Source: Asterias amurensis
Taxonomy: Eukaryota; Echinodermata; Asteroidea; Forcipulatida; Asteriidae
Assembly (NCBI RefSeq): GCF_032118995.1
Contig: NC_092656.1
Location: forward strand, 8,871,761 to 8,935,760
Length of the DNA stretch: 64,000 bases
Direction: 5' to 3'
Under the pieces are notes generated by a model, which saw nothing but the letters and a program-made list of their open reading frames with translations, did not search any database and was not told the origin of the DNA. Below, in pieces: positions 9,049-21,800 of this stretch. The number at the start of each line of letters is the position of its first letter. Position 1 is the stretch's first letter. The translations under genes and the position numbers were made by a program.

Positions 9049-9398
9049 TTAAAGGGAAGGTATAACGCACGTTTGGTAATTACTCAAAACAAATATTAAC
9101 TTAAAAACTGACTTGGTAACGAGTATTGGAGAGCTCTTGATAGTATAAAACATTGTGGGAAACGACTCCCTCTGAAGTAATGTAGTTTTGAGAAAGAGGT
9201 TATTTCTCACTAAAATAATAAAAGACTTCTAGCTAGAAGTTTTTTATTCCTATCTGAATGCACACAAATTCGTCCAACAACGGTGTTTTTTCTTTCATCA
9301 TTTTCTCGCAACTTCGATGACCGATTGAGCCCAAATTTTCACAGGCTTGTTATTTTATGCATATGATGACAATTACCAAAGGTGTACCTTCCCTTTAA
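9049..9398. mobile_element. foldback element, family B
   Basis: Ends TTAA-AGGGAAGG and CCTTCCCT-TTAA, internally inverted relative to the copy at 8068. Confidence 0.7.
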
Positions 9399-10419
9399 AT
9401 TGTTTAATTCCCTTTTGGTTTTAAGAAATTGGTAGATCTCCATGGTTCCACTTTAAAACACATTATCTTCATCGCAATGTTGTTTCCATACTTTGGTTAT
9501 TGAGCCTGGTACATTGACAACAGATGTGGAACCAAAATTCCTCACTGCATTTTCTTTAAATGCGAAAAAAAACCACTTCAATATTTTAGTCTGATGCTTG
9601 ATGGATAATATAAATTTAGAGATTGTAATGATTCATTTGGGGATTAATATAATCGATTTTCTGTTAGCCTACTTTGTTACACCATTGAGGTAAAAAATGT
9701 CATGGCGGAATTTTAACTCCATGGCCATGATGATTATAAACGTAGATAACAATGTGGGGTGTGAAGAAATTGTTTCGAACAGCCACGGGTTTGACGTTTC
9801 GAACAGTATGGTGTTCTACGCTGGTACTCAGCAAAGTCCACTTCTGACTGTAAAAGCTGATGTGAAGACTAGTTGTACGTGAAACAGGTGGAAAGACTAG
9901 TTGTACGTGAAACAGGTGGAAAGTTGTGCTACCTGACCACCATGGACGTTGGTCTATGGTCTAAAGATTGCCGATCACTTTTGCCGGGTATTTGATGTGG
10001 GCTTATTTCTGACACCATACATGTTCAGAAAGACGGCATGACTCCAGTACAGTACAGCATTCAGGCTGAAAGTGGTCAATATTAATAGCGCATGACATCG
10101 TCATACAGCGACACTACGGTGGCCTGTTAAAGCCACTCCATTAATAATGCTTCTATGTTAGTCCATCTTTTATAACAAAAAAAAACGAACACTATTTTTC
10201 CATACAAAACGTAGTTGTCGGCACAATATTTTACTTATTTCTTGTCAGCTTTCTATACTAACAGTATAAGTTTAAAATGTTAATCTGTGGACATTGTGTT
10301 TGGGTTACTAAAATAAAATTCTTTTAAATTTGATGGCTGGCAACAACCCAGATTAATAATTAGGTAGGATTTGAAGTGACCCAGAAATCGTAGAAACATA
10401 GTCAGGTAAAAAAATCACC
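9399..10419. other. intergenic, tandem 28-mer and repeat relic
   Basis: A 28-bp unit containing ACTAGTTGTACGTGAAACAG is present twice in tandem (starts 9868 and 9896). About 10140-10330 resembles the right half of foldback family D (AATCTGTGGACATTGTGTTT). No gene recognised. Confidence 0.5.
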
Positions 10420-10508
10420 TCCTTCGAGCCAGATTCGAACCAGCGACCTATGGATGACAAGCTTCTAGTGACTACAGTCCACCGCTCTACCAACTGAGCT
10501 ATCGAAGG
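10420..10508 (-). tRNA. tRNA-Tyr(GUA), 16-nt intron, second cluster
   Basis: Full-length 89-nt gene with T loop TTCGAAT. The T stem has CTGGC instead of CCGGC, which gives an extra G-U pair. Other stems match consensus. Confidence 0.9.
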
Positions 10509-10589
10509 GCCATGCATTTGGACATAAATGTGGTTACCATTACCTTGACAATAATGACAAGGACAATAAAATACAATATAAATAACACC

Positions 10590-10678
10590 TCCTTCGAGCC
10601 GGATTTGAACCAGCGATCTATGGATAACAAGCTTCAAGTGACTACAGTCCACCGCTCTACCAACTGAGCTATCGAAGG
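10590..10678 (-). tRNA. tRNA-Tyr(GUA), 16-nt intron, second cluster
   Basis: Full-length 89-nt gene. Intron starts TCACTTG, and there is one change in the variable region (GATCG for GGTCG). Acceptor, anticodon and T stems are intact. Confidence 0.9.
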
Positions 10679-10751
10679 GTGAATACCTTTTGATATACAT
10701 TTGGAACCCACATTCTTAATTATCTACTAAAAATGTAAAACTAAGTAATAG

Positions 10752-10789
10752 CGACTTCGAACAGGGTTTTAACCAGTGACCCATTAACC
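10752..10789 (-). pseudogene. relic of a tRNA-Tyr 3' half
   Basis: CGACTTCGAACAGGGTTTTA and the following bases line up with the acceptor, T arm and variable region of the complete copies, with many changes. The anticodon half is not recognisable. Confidence 0.6.
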
Positions 10790-10832
10790 ATAATCACAAT
10801 GGTACCAAACTGACAAAGACAAAAAGAGAACA

Positions 10833-10921
10833 TCTTTCGAGCCGGATTTGAACCAGCGACCTATGGATGACAAGCTTCTAGTAACTACAGTCCACCGCTC
10901 TACCAACTGAGCTATCGAAGG
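10833..10921 (-). tRNA. tRNA-Tyr(GUA), 16-nt intron, G71A variant
   Basis: Full-length 89-nt gene. The 3' acceptor strand is TCGAAAGA, making the 2-71 pair C-A. Intron of the TTACTAG type. Confidence 0.86.
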
Positions 10922-11002
10922 GCCATGCATTTGGAGATAAATTTGGAACCCATTACCTTGACAATAATGACAAGGACAATAAAATACAATATAAATAACA
11001 CC

Positions 11003-11091
11003 TCCTTCGAGCCGGATTTGAACCAGCGACCTATGGATGACAAGCTTCTAGTGACTACAGTCCACCGCTCTACCAACTGAGCTATCGAAGG
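11003..11091 (-). tRNA. tRNA-Tyr(GUA), 16-nt intron, second cluster
   Basis: Full-length 89-nt gene with consensus exons and intron, 170 bp from both flanking genes. Confidence 0.93.
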
Positions 11092-11172
11092 GCCATGCAT
11101 TTGGACATAAATGTGGTTACCATTACCTTGACAATAATGACAAGGAAGAAAAAATAAAATATAAATAACGCC

Positions 11173-11261
11173 TCCTTCGAGCAGGATTTGAACCAGCGAC
11201 CTATGGATGACAAGGTTCGAGTGACTACAGTCCACCGCTCTACCAACTGAGCTATCGAAGG
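11173..11261 (-). tRNA. tRNA-Tyr(GUA), 16-nt intron, T-stem change
   Basis: Full-length 89-nt gene. The T stem has CCTGC, producing one mismatch with GCTGG. Intron starts TCACTCGAACC. Last tRNA copy in the window. Confidence 0.87.
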
Positions 11262-12637
11262 GTTCTTGAATATATTTCATTGTAGAATTCATAGAAGACA
11301 TTCACTTCCGAATACCTCCTTATTGGAGTGCCGTTGGTACCAACACTATTGGCTGTGTCTCGATTAAGGCTACGGCTGCGGATGTACGACTGTTGCTAAG
11401 CGTATCAACGCATGATGACGTGGAAATCTAGCCATAGTAATATACTAACAGCCGCCTACTGCCTAAAATAAAGCCTGTAAACACAACAAGTGCTGAGCAC
11501 AGAATAGAAACATGTTATCAGTAAAAATTACATCAAGCTTGCACTATTGTGGCTAGTGGTGCTTCACTCAATTTTTGCTCAGCAAAGAAAAAGTGTCGAA
11601 TCTTCTGCGTATAACAGCTTTATGAAATTGGGACCTAGGACACAACCCCACCGTCCCAGCGGTAATTACACCCCGGAGCTTTTAATGACGTTTCAAGGAC
11701 AATGTGAAAGTGACCTGTGGGGTTTTCAAAGTCACGATCAGGTAAAAAAAGAATGGCTTTGTTATATTTTTTGCAAGTTGAAACATTAAAAATACATGAC
11801 GGGGAATTGCAAATTATTCAAATGTTTGAAGGCTTAATGAATTTGCCGGGTGAGGTTGGAGGAGGTGGGGGGGGGGGGGGAGGGTACGGGTCACACCCCT
11901 GTCAGCTCTCTTTGTACTCGCAGCCAATGCGGATAGACCCAACCAACCGGAAACCGAAAAATTGAACATACTTCATTTTAGCTCAGTTGAGTTTCAAGCC
12001 AAATCTAAGATATCTTTGGGACGATTTTTAATTTTTTAATTTTGTTTATTATATTGTTGTAGGGATTTGGCGTTATCATTTTACCACAAAGTGCAATGAC
12101 CTTGATGATAGATCAACCCCCAAAAGAAAAAAGGGGAACAAATTAATTATTATTAACTGTCCATTATACTTATGCAATTTTTAATTTGTTTTGTGGCGAA
12201 ATAATATTCAACAACTTGGTGGATATAGGCTTGCCACTAGAATTACTATTTAACAACCTTGTTATAAAACAAAGAAGCAAAAAAAAGTATGCAAATAAAT
12301 AAAGGTACATTATTTGGGATTGTATTATATTATTGCCACACTGTGTCAAAACAATCCAGAGTTGAAAATAAATGATTGCATGAACCTAATTCATAAGTAT
12401 TTCAGATGAGTTCAACAAATTGAAAAAAAATGTCCATTGTGAAACTAAAAAGGCATTTTTAGCAATCTGTTCTATAATTAGCGTCACCCCAACTATTCGT
12501 GACCGCGTTCGTGACCGACAATTCCACAAGAGGGCGCTATGTCATTTTTAGCGTCCTTCATCAGAGACAGAAAAATCGTAAATCGTAAACCGGGTGAAAA
12601 ATTTCACCAGCGGGAAGGCCCAAGTAAAGACCCTAAA
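11262..12637. other. interval between tRNA cluster and MAU2
   Basis: No gene recognised. It includes a purine and G-run at 11851-11882. The last 150 bp (12480-12637) are richer in CpG, contain CCACAAGAGGGCGCTATG, and probably hold the MAU2 transcription start and 5' UTR. Confidence 0.5.
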
Positions 12638-12874
12638 ATGGCGTCTGTGCCCGCAATACCGACAGATTCATGGTACCTGTCTTTACTAGGGATCGCCGAG
12701 AGCTTCAGGACAGCAAGCCCGCCCAAAATCAAGCACTGTATACACTGTTTACAGTCCATTTTTCACTTCAAACCACCACCGAGGATCGAAGCAAGAACAC
12801 ACGTCCAGCTCGGCAGCTTATTGTTCACGCATACGAAAAACGTCGAGTTAGCGCGGACACATTTGGAAAAAGCC
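12638..12874 (+). CDS. MAU2: MAU2 exon 1, residues 1-79
   Basis: Begins [18 protein letters not shown] and ends THLEKA, donor GTGAGT, phase 0. Corresponds to human DSWYLALLGFAEHFRTSSPP through HLEKA. Confidence 0.93.
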
Positions 12875-15800
12875 GTGAGTTTGATTATTATTAATTTATC
12901 CATAGGGCACTTTGTGCTCGAATTTAACCCTAGCCACTGACGGACGCAGTGAAGTAATTGTTTCTTATTTAAAATGTTCTGTCTAACCGTGAACTAATGA
13001 TGTCTTTTTCCGTTTATTTCCTTTCAAATTTGTAGTGGGCCCTATCGCAGAGTGTATCCTTTTTGCTACATTACTAAACGTGTGCATATCTTTCTAGTGT
13101 ACGGACGTCGCGTAGTGTATACTGTGTGTGTGTATTGGGGTTTATTGCATGATGTCAGCTTGTAAGGTCAGCACGCATGCGTTGGTATGCACTGATGATT
13201 ATGTTGTTGATAATGTGTGCAATGATTCGGTGAGTCTGCATTCAAATTCGGTTATTCATGGCGGAAATGCATGAATATTTCAAAAATGAAATGACAATCT
13301 CGAAAAAATAACACATGGTTTTAGATGGTTAGCAGTTATTTAGAACTGTATAGACTCTCTGACTTGAACGATTCATTACTTTTGTTTGTTTCAATATGTA
13401 AAACAATTCATGATAATTTAAATATAAATTAAAATTATTAATATTAATAGGCCTATTATGATACTGTTTATTTTGAAACAGAATTTCAAAGTCCTATATT
13501 ATTGTTAACAATTACTGGTTACAATTTATGAGAATAATGGTACCGCAAACAGTAAAACCAAAGAAGTAAACAAAATAGATACACAAAGTAACCATGAATA
13601 TAAATGTGTAACTCAATTTGGAAGGAATCTGTCCAACAATTAAATTTCCAAAGAACTCATTTCTCCCTTGGAGATAAATTTGTTTGATGTACCAGTACTC
13701 CGTAATTGAAAAACGGCCTCAAGTGCCCAATAAGCCATTTGCGTTTAGATTTAAATGATGTCTGATAAGCGTCTGGTCCCAATGACTTGCTTTGTCACAA
13801 GTTACCACTTTGAAAGTCTCATACTATAGTCTATAGTCAAAACAGTTGCTATGTCAAATGGTTCCGGGCAAACTTTAGCAACCTCCAGAAGAGCAATACC
13901 GGGTGCCATTGTACCATCCTACATTCATTCAGAATTGTGTGTAGGGGTTCGTTGTCTCTTACATGGTTACGCAAAAGCTTGTCATGAAGATTAAAGAATC
14001 ATGTGACATAGCAACTGTCTCTATAGCCTGAAGAAATGACAATTTACTAACTTTTGACTAACCACGCCAATGTACCAGACAGTATTCAAATTTCTATCGC
14101 GCAATGTATGGCTGATTATGGCCAAAGCATCACACCTGTGGTAAATAATAATCATGCTTCTTTAATTAGCACTCAAATGCGTCACTCATTGATGCTCATG
14201 GTGCTTCAACTACTGTAGAACTTATCTTTTTGGTTGGCCCATCAACAAGTCACTGGTTTACAGTCACTGGATTAAAGCCATTGGACCCTTTCGGTTCAGA
14301 AAAAAAAATAAAAGTTTACAGATTTACAAATAACTTACAGGGTTTACAGAAGGCAATGGTGAAAGACTTCTCTTGAAATATTATTCCATGAAATGCTTTA
14401 CTTTTTGAGAAAACAGCAAAACAATATAAATTCTCGTTAACGAGAATTACGGATTTATTTTAAACACATGTCATGACATGGCGAAATGCGCGGAAACAAG
14501 GGTGGGTTTTTCCGTTGTTTTCTCCCGACTCCGATGACCGATTGAGCCTAAATTTCCACAGGTTTGTTATTTTATATATAAGTTGTGGTACACAAAGTGT
14601 GGGCCTTGGACAACACTGTTTACCGAAAGGGTCCAATGGCTTTAAGCGGTTAGGCGTTAGTTAGGTGTTAGTGTCCAAAGCATGGTCAATTAGTAGTAGC
14701 AGGGCGCCAATTTGGGGAGAAAAACGACGATATTTTAATAGGAACTAAGAGAATATTTATCTCAAACTGTCAAATATTTATCTCATACTGTCAAATTGAA
14801 AGATAGTTATCAGATTAAAAGTCAACATTTGATTTGAACAAGACTTGTTTCGCTTAAGTATTACACAGTTAGGTATTATTATTATTAAAACAAAAAACAC
14901 ATAACCCCCAGATTGATGCTAAAACCACTGGCCTTGGTCCTAAAGTAACATGGGCCTGTGGACCAATGCTTTAAATACACTGGACACGTTTTGTAATTGT
15001 CAAAGACCAGTCTTCTCACTTAGTGTATCTCAACATGCATAAAATAACAAACTTGTGAAAATTTTAGCTCAATTGGTCGTCGAAGTTGCAAGATAGTAAT
15101 GAAAGAAAAATACCCTGTGTCACACGTGGTTGTGTGCTTTCAGATTCGAGACTTCAAAATCAAATTCTGAGGTCTCAAAATCGAAATTCATGGAAAATTA
15201 CTTCTTCCATGAAAACTACTTCACTATAGAGGGAGCTGTCTGTCACAATATTTTATACTATCAACCTCTCCCCATTACTTGTTACCAAGTAAGGTTTTAT
15301 GCTGATAATTCTTTTAAATTACCAATTAGTGTCCACTGCCTTTAGGCCATAAGTTTAATAGAATTAATATTTTAGGTTGGTATGTAAAGTGGTTATTATC
15401 CCAAATGATTCCTTAAAAATAAATAACTGCAGGTATCGGGAGTTGCAAACTTAAAATCTATTAGTTTCATTGGATGTGAGTTCTGTCTTGAAATGGATCA
15501 GAGGTAGTTTGATCTGGGTAGTTCTCTTGTCTTCAAAAGATCTCTTCAGATTGTATGTTTACATGTAGCTTAGCAGGCCAGGAATGTCATCTTTGAGAGG
15601 GCAAGGTCACTTTCTCTATAAATGCACTTCCATTGGAAAATCTGAAAGTCTTTGGGAAGCTTTTGTAGGAGCATCAAGGATAAGACCAGGGGCAACAGAG
15701 ACCTTGGGCTTTGTGTAAGGCCTGGGGTCGATTTCACAAAGAGTTAGGACAAGTCCTAACTTAGGACTAGTCCTAGGAGATATACAAATTGCATGGATAG

Positions 15801-18800
15801 TCCTAAGTTAGGACGAGTAACTGGTCCTAACTCGAGATAAGACTAGTCCTAACTCTTTGTGTCTAAGAACGAAAATGAGAACAATAAAAATGCACGCTCT
15901 CGATTGGTGGAGCATTTCAACAAATCGAGGGCGTGCATTTTTATCGTTTTTAATCTCGTTATCGGGGCCTGTGTGTGACCGGGCCTTAAGTGTACGTGTA
16001 GGCCTGGCCTCTGTGCAATTCCAGGCCTGAAGAAACACTTGAAAAATTGATTATGTGAATGGTTGCGGGTAAAAGTAAACATTTTTAATTTGGGTAGGAT
16101 GGTGGTGGGGATTGGACGGGAAAAAAAAGTAATCTCTTATTAAACCCGAAATAGTTAAACCATCTCTTATCTTATAGTGTTAATACATTTTATCAGTCAG
16201 ATTTAATTACTGTTTATAAAGTGAATTTAAGACTCAGAACACGTGTTTGGCAGTTATGTTAGATGGTGTAATTATAATCGCATGTTTGAATGCACACAAT
16301 TCGATTGATCAACAGTTTATTTATTTCAAATTATAAAGATCTATTATCACAGAAAGATTTTAGGTGCAGGCATAGAATGTCAACTTTGAGGGGGCAAAGT
16401 AGTTTTCATTGTGCAAAAGGCTTTTCCACTGGGAAATGTTGATTTCTATGGGAAACTTGTATTGAGCACCAAGGCCTATACCAGGGGCAATAGAGGTTAT
16501 GGTCTACAAGGCCTTCAAGTAGTTCCAGGCTTGCACCAAAAGTTTATTTTGGCTCACTATTGGCCGTGATTAAACCTCAAGAGGTATGATAATGGAATAG
16601 TTATTTTCAATGAGTTTAAAAAAGTTTCCTTGACATAGAATGCTTTTCAGATTCCATCATTTGAGGACGTCAAGTTTGAAGCGGCGAGCCAGTTAGCGAG
16701 GATTCATGAAAAACAAGTAAGCTTTGTTCATTGTTCTCTCTACCCAAATCCTCCGAAGGCAATCCCTCTGCTTTGTCTGACAGTCCAGTCCCAAGGTGGG
16801 ATTCAAACCAGGGTCACCTTCTGGCGGCCGAGCTGTGGAGCAATCATTTACCGTAACCCAACCTTCTTAGAAGACTTGTCTGTGTGTGTTTCTGAAAATC
16901 AAATTGTCCCAAAATGATCAAGATTGGGGCTTAATGAGTTCTGGTAGCTACAAGACAAGTATACTCCTATCACTTATTATTTGTTAACCTGCGTTTGTGA
17001 ATTGTTGTTTCCTCCAGAGCCAGTTACATCTTGCAAAGCAAATCTTACGCAAAGCCATCGGTATATCTCAACAGTCATCATACTGGCACTGTCTTCTTCT
17101 TTTTCAGCTTGCAGTAAGTGTTTCCCCCCCCCCCCCCCCACCCCCGAAATAAAAACAAATTATACAATTAAGCAAATAAAAGACTTGTGCGCAACTTTGA
17201 ACTTTTCTAAAAACCTCTCCGTCACCATCACTTCATTTTCACAACACAGTTTTTACCACCCACACCAATATGTAACTGTACCATTTGAGCAATTTTACTC
17301 TCAAACTGGCTCATAATGTGTTGTGGCCGAGTGGATAAGAACACTGGACTCGCGCTCTGTTGTTTCTGATCAGCAGAGAATGGGTTTAAGTCCTGGACCC
17401 AGTTTCATAGAGCTGCTTAAGCAGAATAAAAGCTAAGCACAACAAAATTATGCTTACCAGAATGAGATTCCAGCCAAACTACCATGTCACATGTACAATG
17501 TGTGACTGATATTCTTCTCATTTCTGCTTAGCAGACAAGTGCTAAGCACTATTTTCTGCTTAAGCAGCTCTATGAAACTAAACCATTGTTTAAACCATTG
17601 TTTGTGTGCCCTTTTCGGATGGGACGTAAAACCAAAGGGCCTGTTTGTTGTGTAATGCATGTTAATGAGCCCAGTGCACTTATCGAAAAGAGAAAGGGTA
17701 CGCCCCGGTGTTCCTGGTTTGATGTAAATGTAAGCTTCAAAAATAGCTTTGCATGAACAAATACTGTATACTTACTACTGGCTAGTGGTGTGATAAATTA
17801 AATTTGTATTTAGTGTTGTGCTTTGTTTTCCTTTTTGCAGCAAATCCACACACATGAAAAAGACTTCATCTCAGCGTGTGAACTCTTAGGTGTTGGTGCG
17901 GACTATGCGGTGGTAGCCGGCTCAGAATACACAAGGGCCCTCTTCCTGCTAAGTAAAGGAATGGTAAGCAGATTAGGGCTTCAACAAAATGGACCTGCTA
18001 TAGAAGAAGACTAGGGCCTAATTTCATTGAGCCGTTTTAAAAGCTTAAAAAGTGCATACAAATTATGCTTACAAAAATAAGTTTGTCGGCCAAAATAGCG
18101 TTAAATATTGATGATGTGTCGCTGGTATCCTGCTCATTTATGCTTAGCACAAATTTGTTAAGCTTTGTTTTCTACTTGTTTTCTCTATGAACCTTTTAAA
18201 TGTAGGCTCCAGCTGGTTCTATTTCCTTCCTCTGTATTTTAATTACTCCTGTTGCATCTTTTAATGATTTTACCAATGTGATTGTACTTTTCATCTGCGT
18301 ATGAAATGAAACAAATATAAATATGTATAAATAATAAACTACCTTTCTGTCTTTTGTTGTTCCAGTTGATGCTGATAGACAAGAAGTACGCCGAGGTCCA
18401 TCCTGTATTGTCAACGTGTGGGTCCATCATCGATAACTACACAGGCAGCGACACTAACAAAGAGTCCCTTAAAGTCTACTTCTTAGTGCTGCAGGTATGC
18501 CACTACCTCATGGCTGGCCAGGTAAGCCGTTATTCACATTAAGTACATCTCTCAACATACATTGGGGTTGAACAAGTGATCCCATGGTTGTATCGTAAAC
18601 TCGAGTATGATCTTTGGTAAGCTTGGGCGGTTTTTGATTTTAGGATCCTTGGTAAACCTTCGCCAAAATAGCACGGTATTCAATAATACTGGGAACTTTT
18701 TGGACAGGGCCATTCACATTAAATTCATACTTCCTGCAAATGCGAATGCGAAGCAAGTTTTGAGGCCACAGCCCTGTTTGTCGCAGTGAATTTTTCGCAG

Positions 18801-21800
18801 GAGTTGAGCGCAAGTCAATTGATGCCAATTATTCACTGAGAATTTGTGGCGTCAAAATTCATATCACATTCACAGGAAGTATGAACCGGGCTTTAGTCCA
18901 TCACTCTGTTTTGATTTTCAAAATACTTTGCCTGAAACAAAGGTATTAAAGAAAAGGTGATCCCTCTGCTGCCGCTTCCCAGGTTGTGTCATAAACTTGG
19001 GTCAGGCATGATATTTTTCCTACTCGAGTCTGATTTCCGATTTTATTGCCCTTGGGAAAAATCAGACAAATTGTGATTAAATGGCCTTGATACTTCACGG
19101 AGGCAACGAAGGCGATTGCCTACGTGTCCCAAGGTCATTGCCTTGGTGCCCTTGAAATGCTCCAGTACAAATTTGCAATTTCATCATAGGGTGCTCTTTA
19201 CCAAGAAGAAAATGCCTTGGTGCCCTTGCCCTTTCAAAATCGAAGCATACAGGCCTGACGTATGTAACACTTAGGTCAACCCTTGTTCTCTATAAAGCAC
19301 CACCGTTGTATTTGACAAATGAAATGCCCTGTTCTGTTTCAGGTAAAGAGTGTGAAGACTGCACTGAAGAACCTTCAGCAATCAATACAGACAATAACAA
19401 TGCTGCATTCAGACGAAGGTAAGTACACAAGAATCTTGGGAATTTTTATTGAACTTTCAGCTTATCAACTGTTTTTTTTAAACTTTTTATCAATTCAAAA
19501 GAATAACTTCCAGTGACTGTTCCGGAAGGGATTTTATTTTTGAGACCGGGTATGTGCACGATCACTGATTGCACATGGTGTGGTATTCTATTGGTTATTT
19601 TTGTATTTAATGGCAACATTACGGCAACATTTGACATTGCAATTTGCCTTTTTATTTTTGCAGAACCTATTTCAAGTAACCCTGCAGATCTCTTTCACTG
19701 GTTACCGAAAGAACACATGTGTGTATTAGTATATCTGGTAAGTAGAATGGCCCCCTTGCGTCATCCTCTACAGTCAATTTAATGGTTTTATCTTGTTTAC
19801 CCCCAAACTTCCTGGTGCAATTTTATACAGGTTCTTAAATTCTGAGTTTGTGCGTAAAAGTATAATAATAAATAATAATAATATTGAGTGTTATAGGCCT
19901 TCATAGTGTAGCACACTTCCAAAGTGATAACTGTGCTCCGACCATTATTACCTCTATTTTTATTGCGACACTTGGATTATCCTTTGGACGGGACGTAAAG
20001 CTGTTGGTCCCTAGTGTTTTGTAAAGTACATAAAAGAACCCAGTTACACTACACTTATCGCTATCAGAGAAAAGGTTTGCCTCGGTGTTCCTGGCAGTGG
20101 CTGACTGCAGCACCTTACAAAGTGTTACATAAACGGGTCTCATGATTAACAAATCTTTCTGGAAGTAAATAGCGATAAAGCGCTTGAGACACCCATCTAA
20201 AGACAAAGCGCTTTATAAAAACTAGTTGATACTGTTGTTCTTCAGTGCAAGAGGTTGTCTTAAGCAGTCGCTTTATTGTTTTTGGTTGCCAGGTAACGGT
20301 GATGCATTCAATGCAAGCTGGCTACATGGACAAAGCCCAGAAGTTCACCGACAAAGCCCTGCTTCAGATCGAGAAGTTGAAGATCTTAGACTCCCATCCC
20401 ATCCTGTCTGCCTTCCAGCTAATGCTTCTTGAACATATCGTCATGTGCCGCCTCGTCATGGGTCAGAAGTCATTGGCCATTCAGGAGGTGAGAGAGAGCC
20501 TTTTCATTTCCCTCCAAAAGTAGTTAGTTGACTTGGTCCCAATTTCTATACACAAAATTTTAATAATCCTTAATAAAAACAGGATTACCTACCAAATTTT
20601 CACGTTATTTTTAGGATAAGCAAACAACAGCTGAATACCAGTAACAAGCAACAAGGAAATTTGATTGGTAATCCTGCTTTTTTTCAAGGAAGAAATTTCA
20701 TGCTTAGCAAATTTTCATGCTAAGCAGCTCTATGAAATTGGGCCCTGGTGGTATCATGTCTTGCCTTCTCAGGGCTCAAACTTTACACTAGACCACAGGC
20801 CCGAGGCCAGCAGTCTTGGTATCAGTCACTAAACTTTTGACTGGGCAAGTCCGGTGGTCTTGTGTTTTTTAATAAGAGAATAAAAGGGTGGTAAGTGGTC
20901 TTGAATGTACATTTAAAAAGGTGGAAGCGTTTTTGATATATTGCCGAAAAATCTGAAGCGATTGTATCCATCCAGGTAGAATAATTTGAATTAGAATGCA
21001 CAAACTTTTCTGGCAGTGATGCTTCTCAAAGTCAAATTTGGGGGTTAAAACTGATATCATTTTTCATAACATCATTACTTTGTAGTAAAATTATTCTCAA
21101 AATGCCTATTACTATCGAAAGCTGCTGTATGTCTTCTAACCATAGAAATAGAACCCGGAGAACGCTGAGCTCGACCACCCTCTGTGTCGTCTGTGGACGC
21201 GGCGTATCAATACCGTGCAATACGCGCGTATGGCAAAATTATCATCGTGTGACACGCGCGTATGGCCAAATGGCAAGATGTCAGCGCACATAGACCATTT
21301 CTAGTGTTTTCATTGGTCAATGATGATGTCATCGTATGGCAAAAATTGTATGGCTAAATATTTTGCCATGCACGCGTTACGAAAATGGCGTATGCGCGTC
21401 CATAAAAATGGTCTCACAACGAAACCGCACGCACAATGAGACACTCAGCGTTCTCCGGGTTCTATTTCTATGCTTCTAACCAATAAATTTTTATTGTGCC
21501 ATACATTCTAAGAGTAATTGCTTAACAGATACCTCCCTTCATATGTCATTGAAATCTTTGTAAATTTGAATGTTGTCGACCTTTTGGTTGTTTTTTATTC
21601 AGATTAAAATAAACCATTAATAACAAAAAAAATTCTTGTCCCTTTTGATTCCTTCAGATTTCACAAGCGTGCAAGGTCTGTTCACAGAACCCTCTTCCCT
21701 GTATAAGTCATTAACTTTTCTCTTTTACCTTTTTCTTCCCACAGATTTCACAAGCGTGCCAGGTCTGTTCGCAGAATCCTCGGTTACTCACAACGCACGG

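Larger units (their letters stand above)
13054..16650. other. MAU2 intron 2, 3.6 kb, repeat-rich
   Basis: The largest MAU2 intron. It holds foldback elements at 14272-14645 and 14970-15343, two small hairpin repeats at 15735-15861 and 15869-15966, and dispersed repeats at 15575-15724 and 16372-16520. 13054-14271 shows nothing recognisable. Confidence 0.7.

Noticed and set aside
12539-12637. Upstream in-frame ATG of MAU2
   Set aside because: The extra 33 residues have no counterpart in MAU2, and the ATG at 12638 has the better context and matches the family start.
16775-16860. Possible minus-strand tRNA gene near GGATTCAAACC-like B box
   Set aside because: A B-box-like match is present but no credible acceptor or anticodon stem. 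At most an old SINE head.
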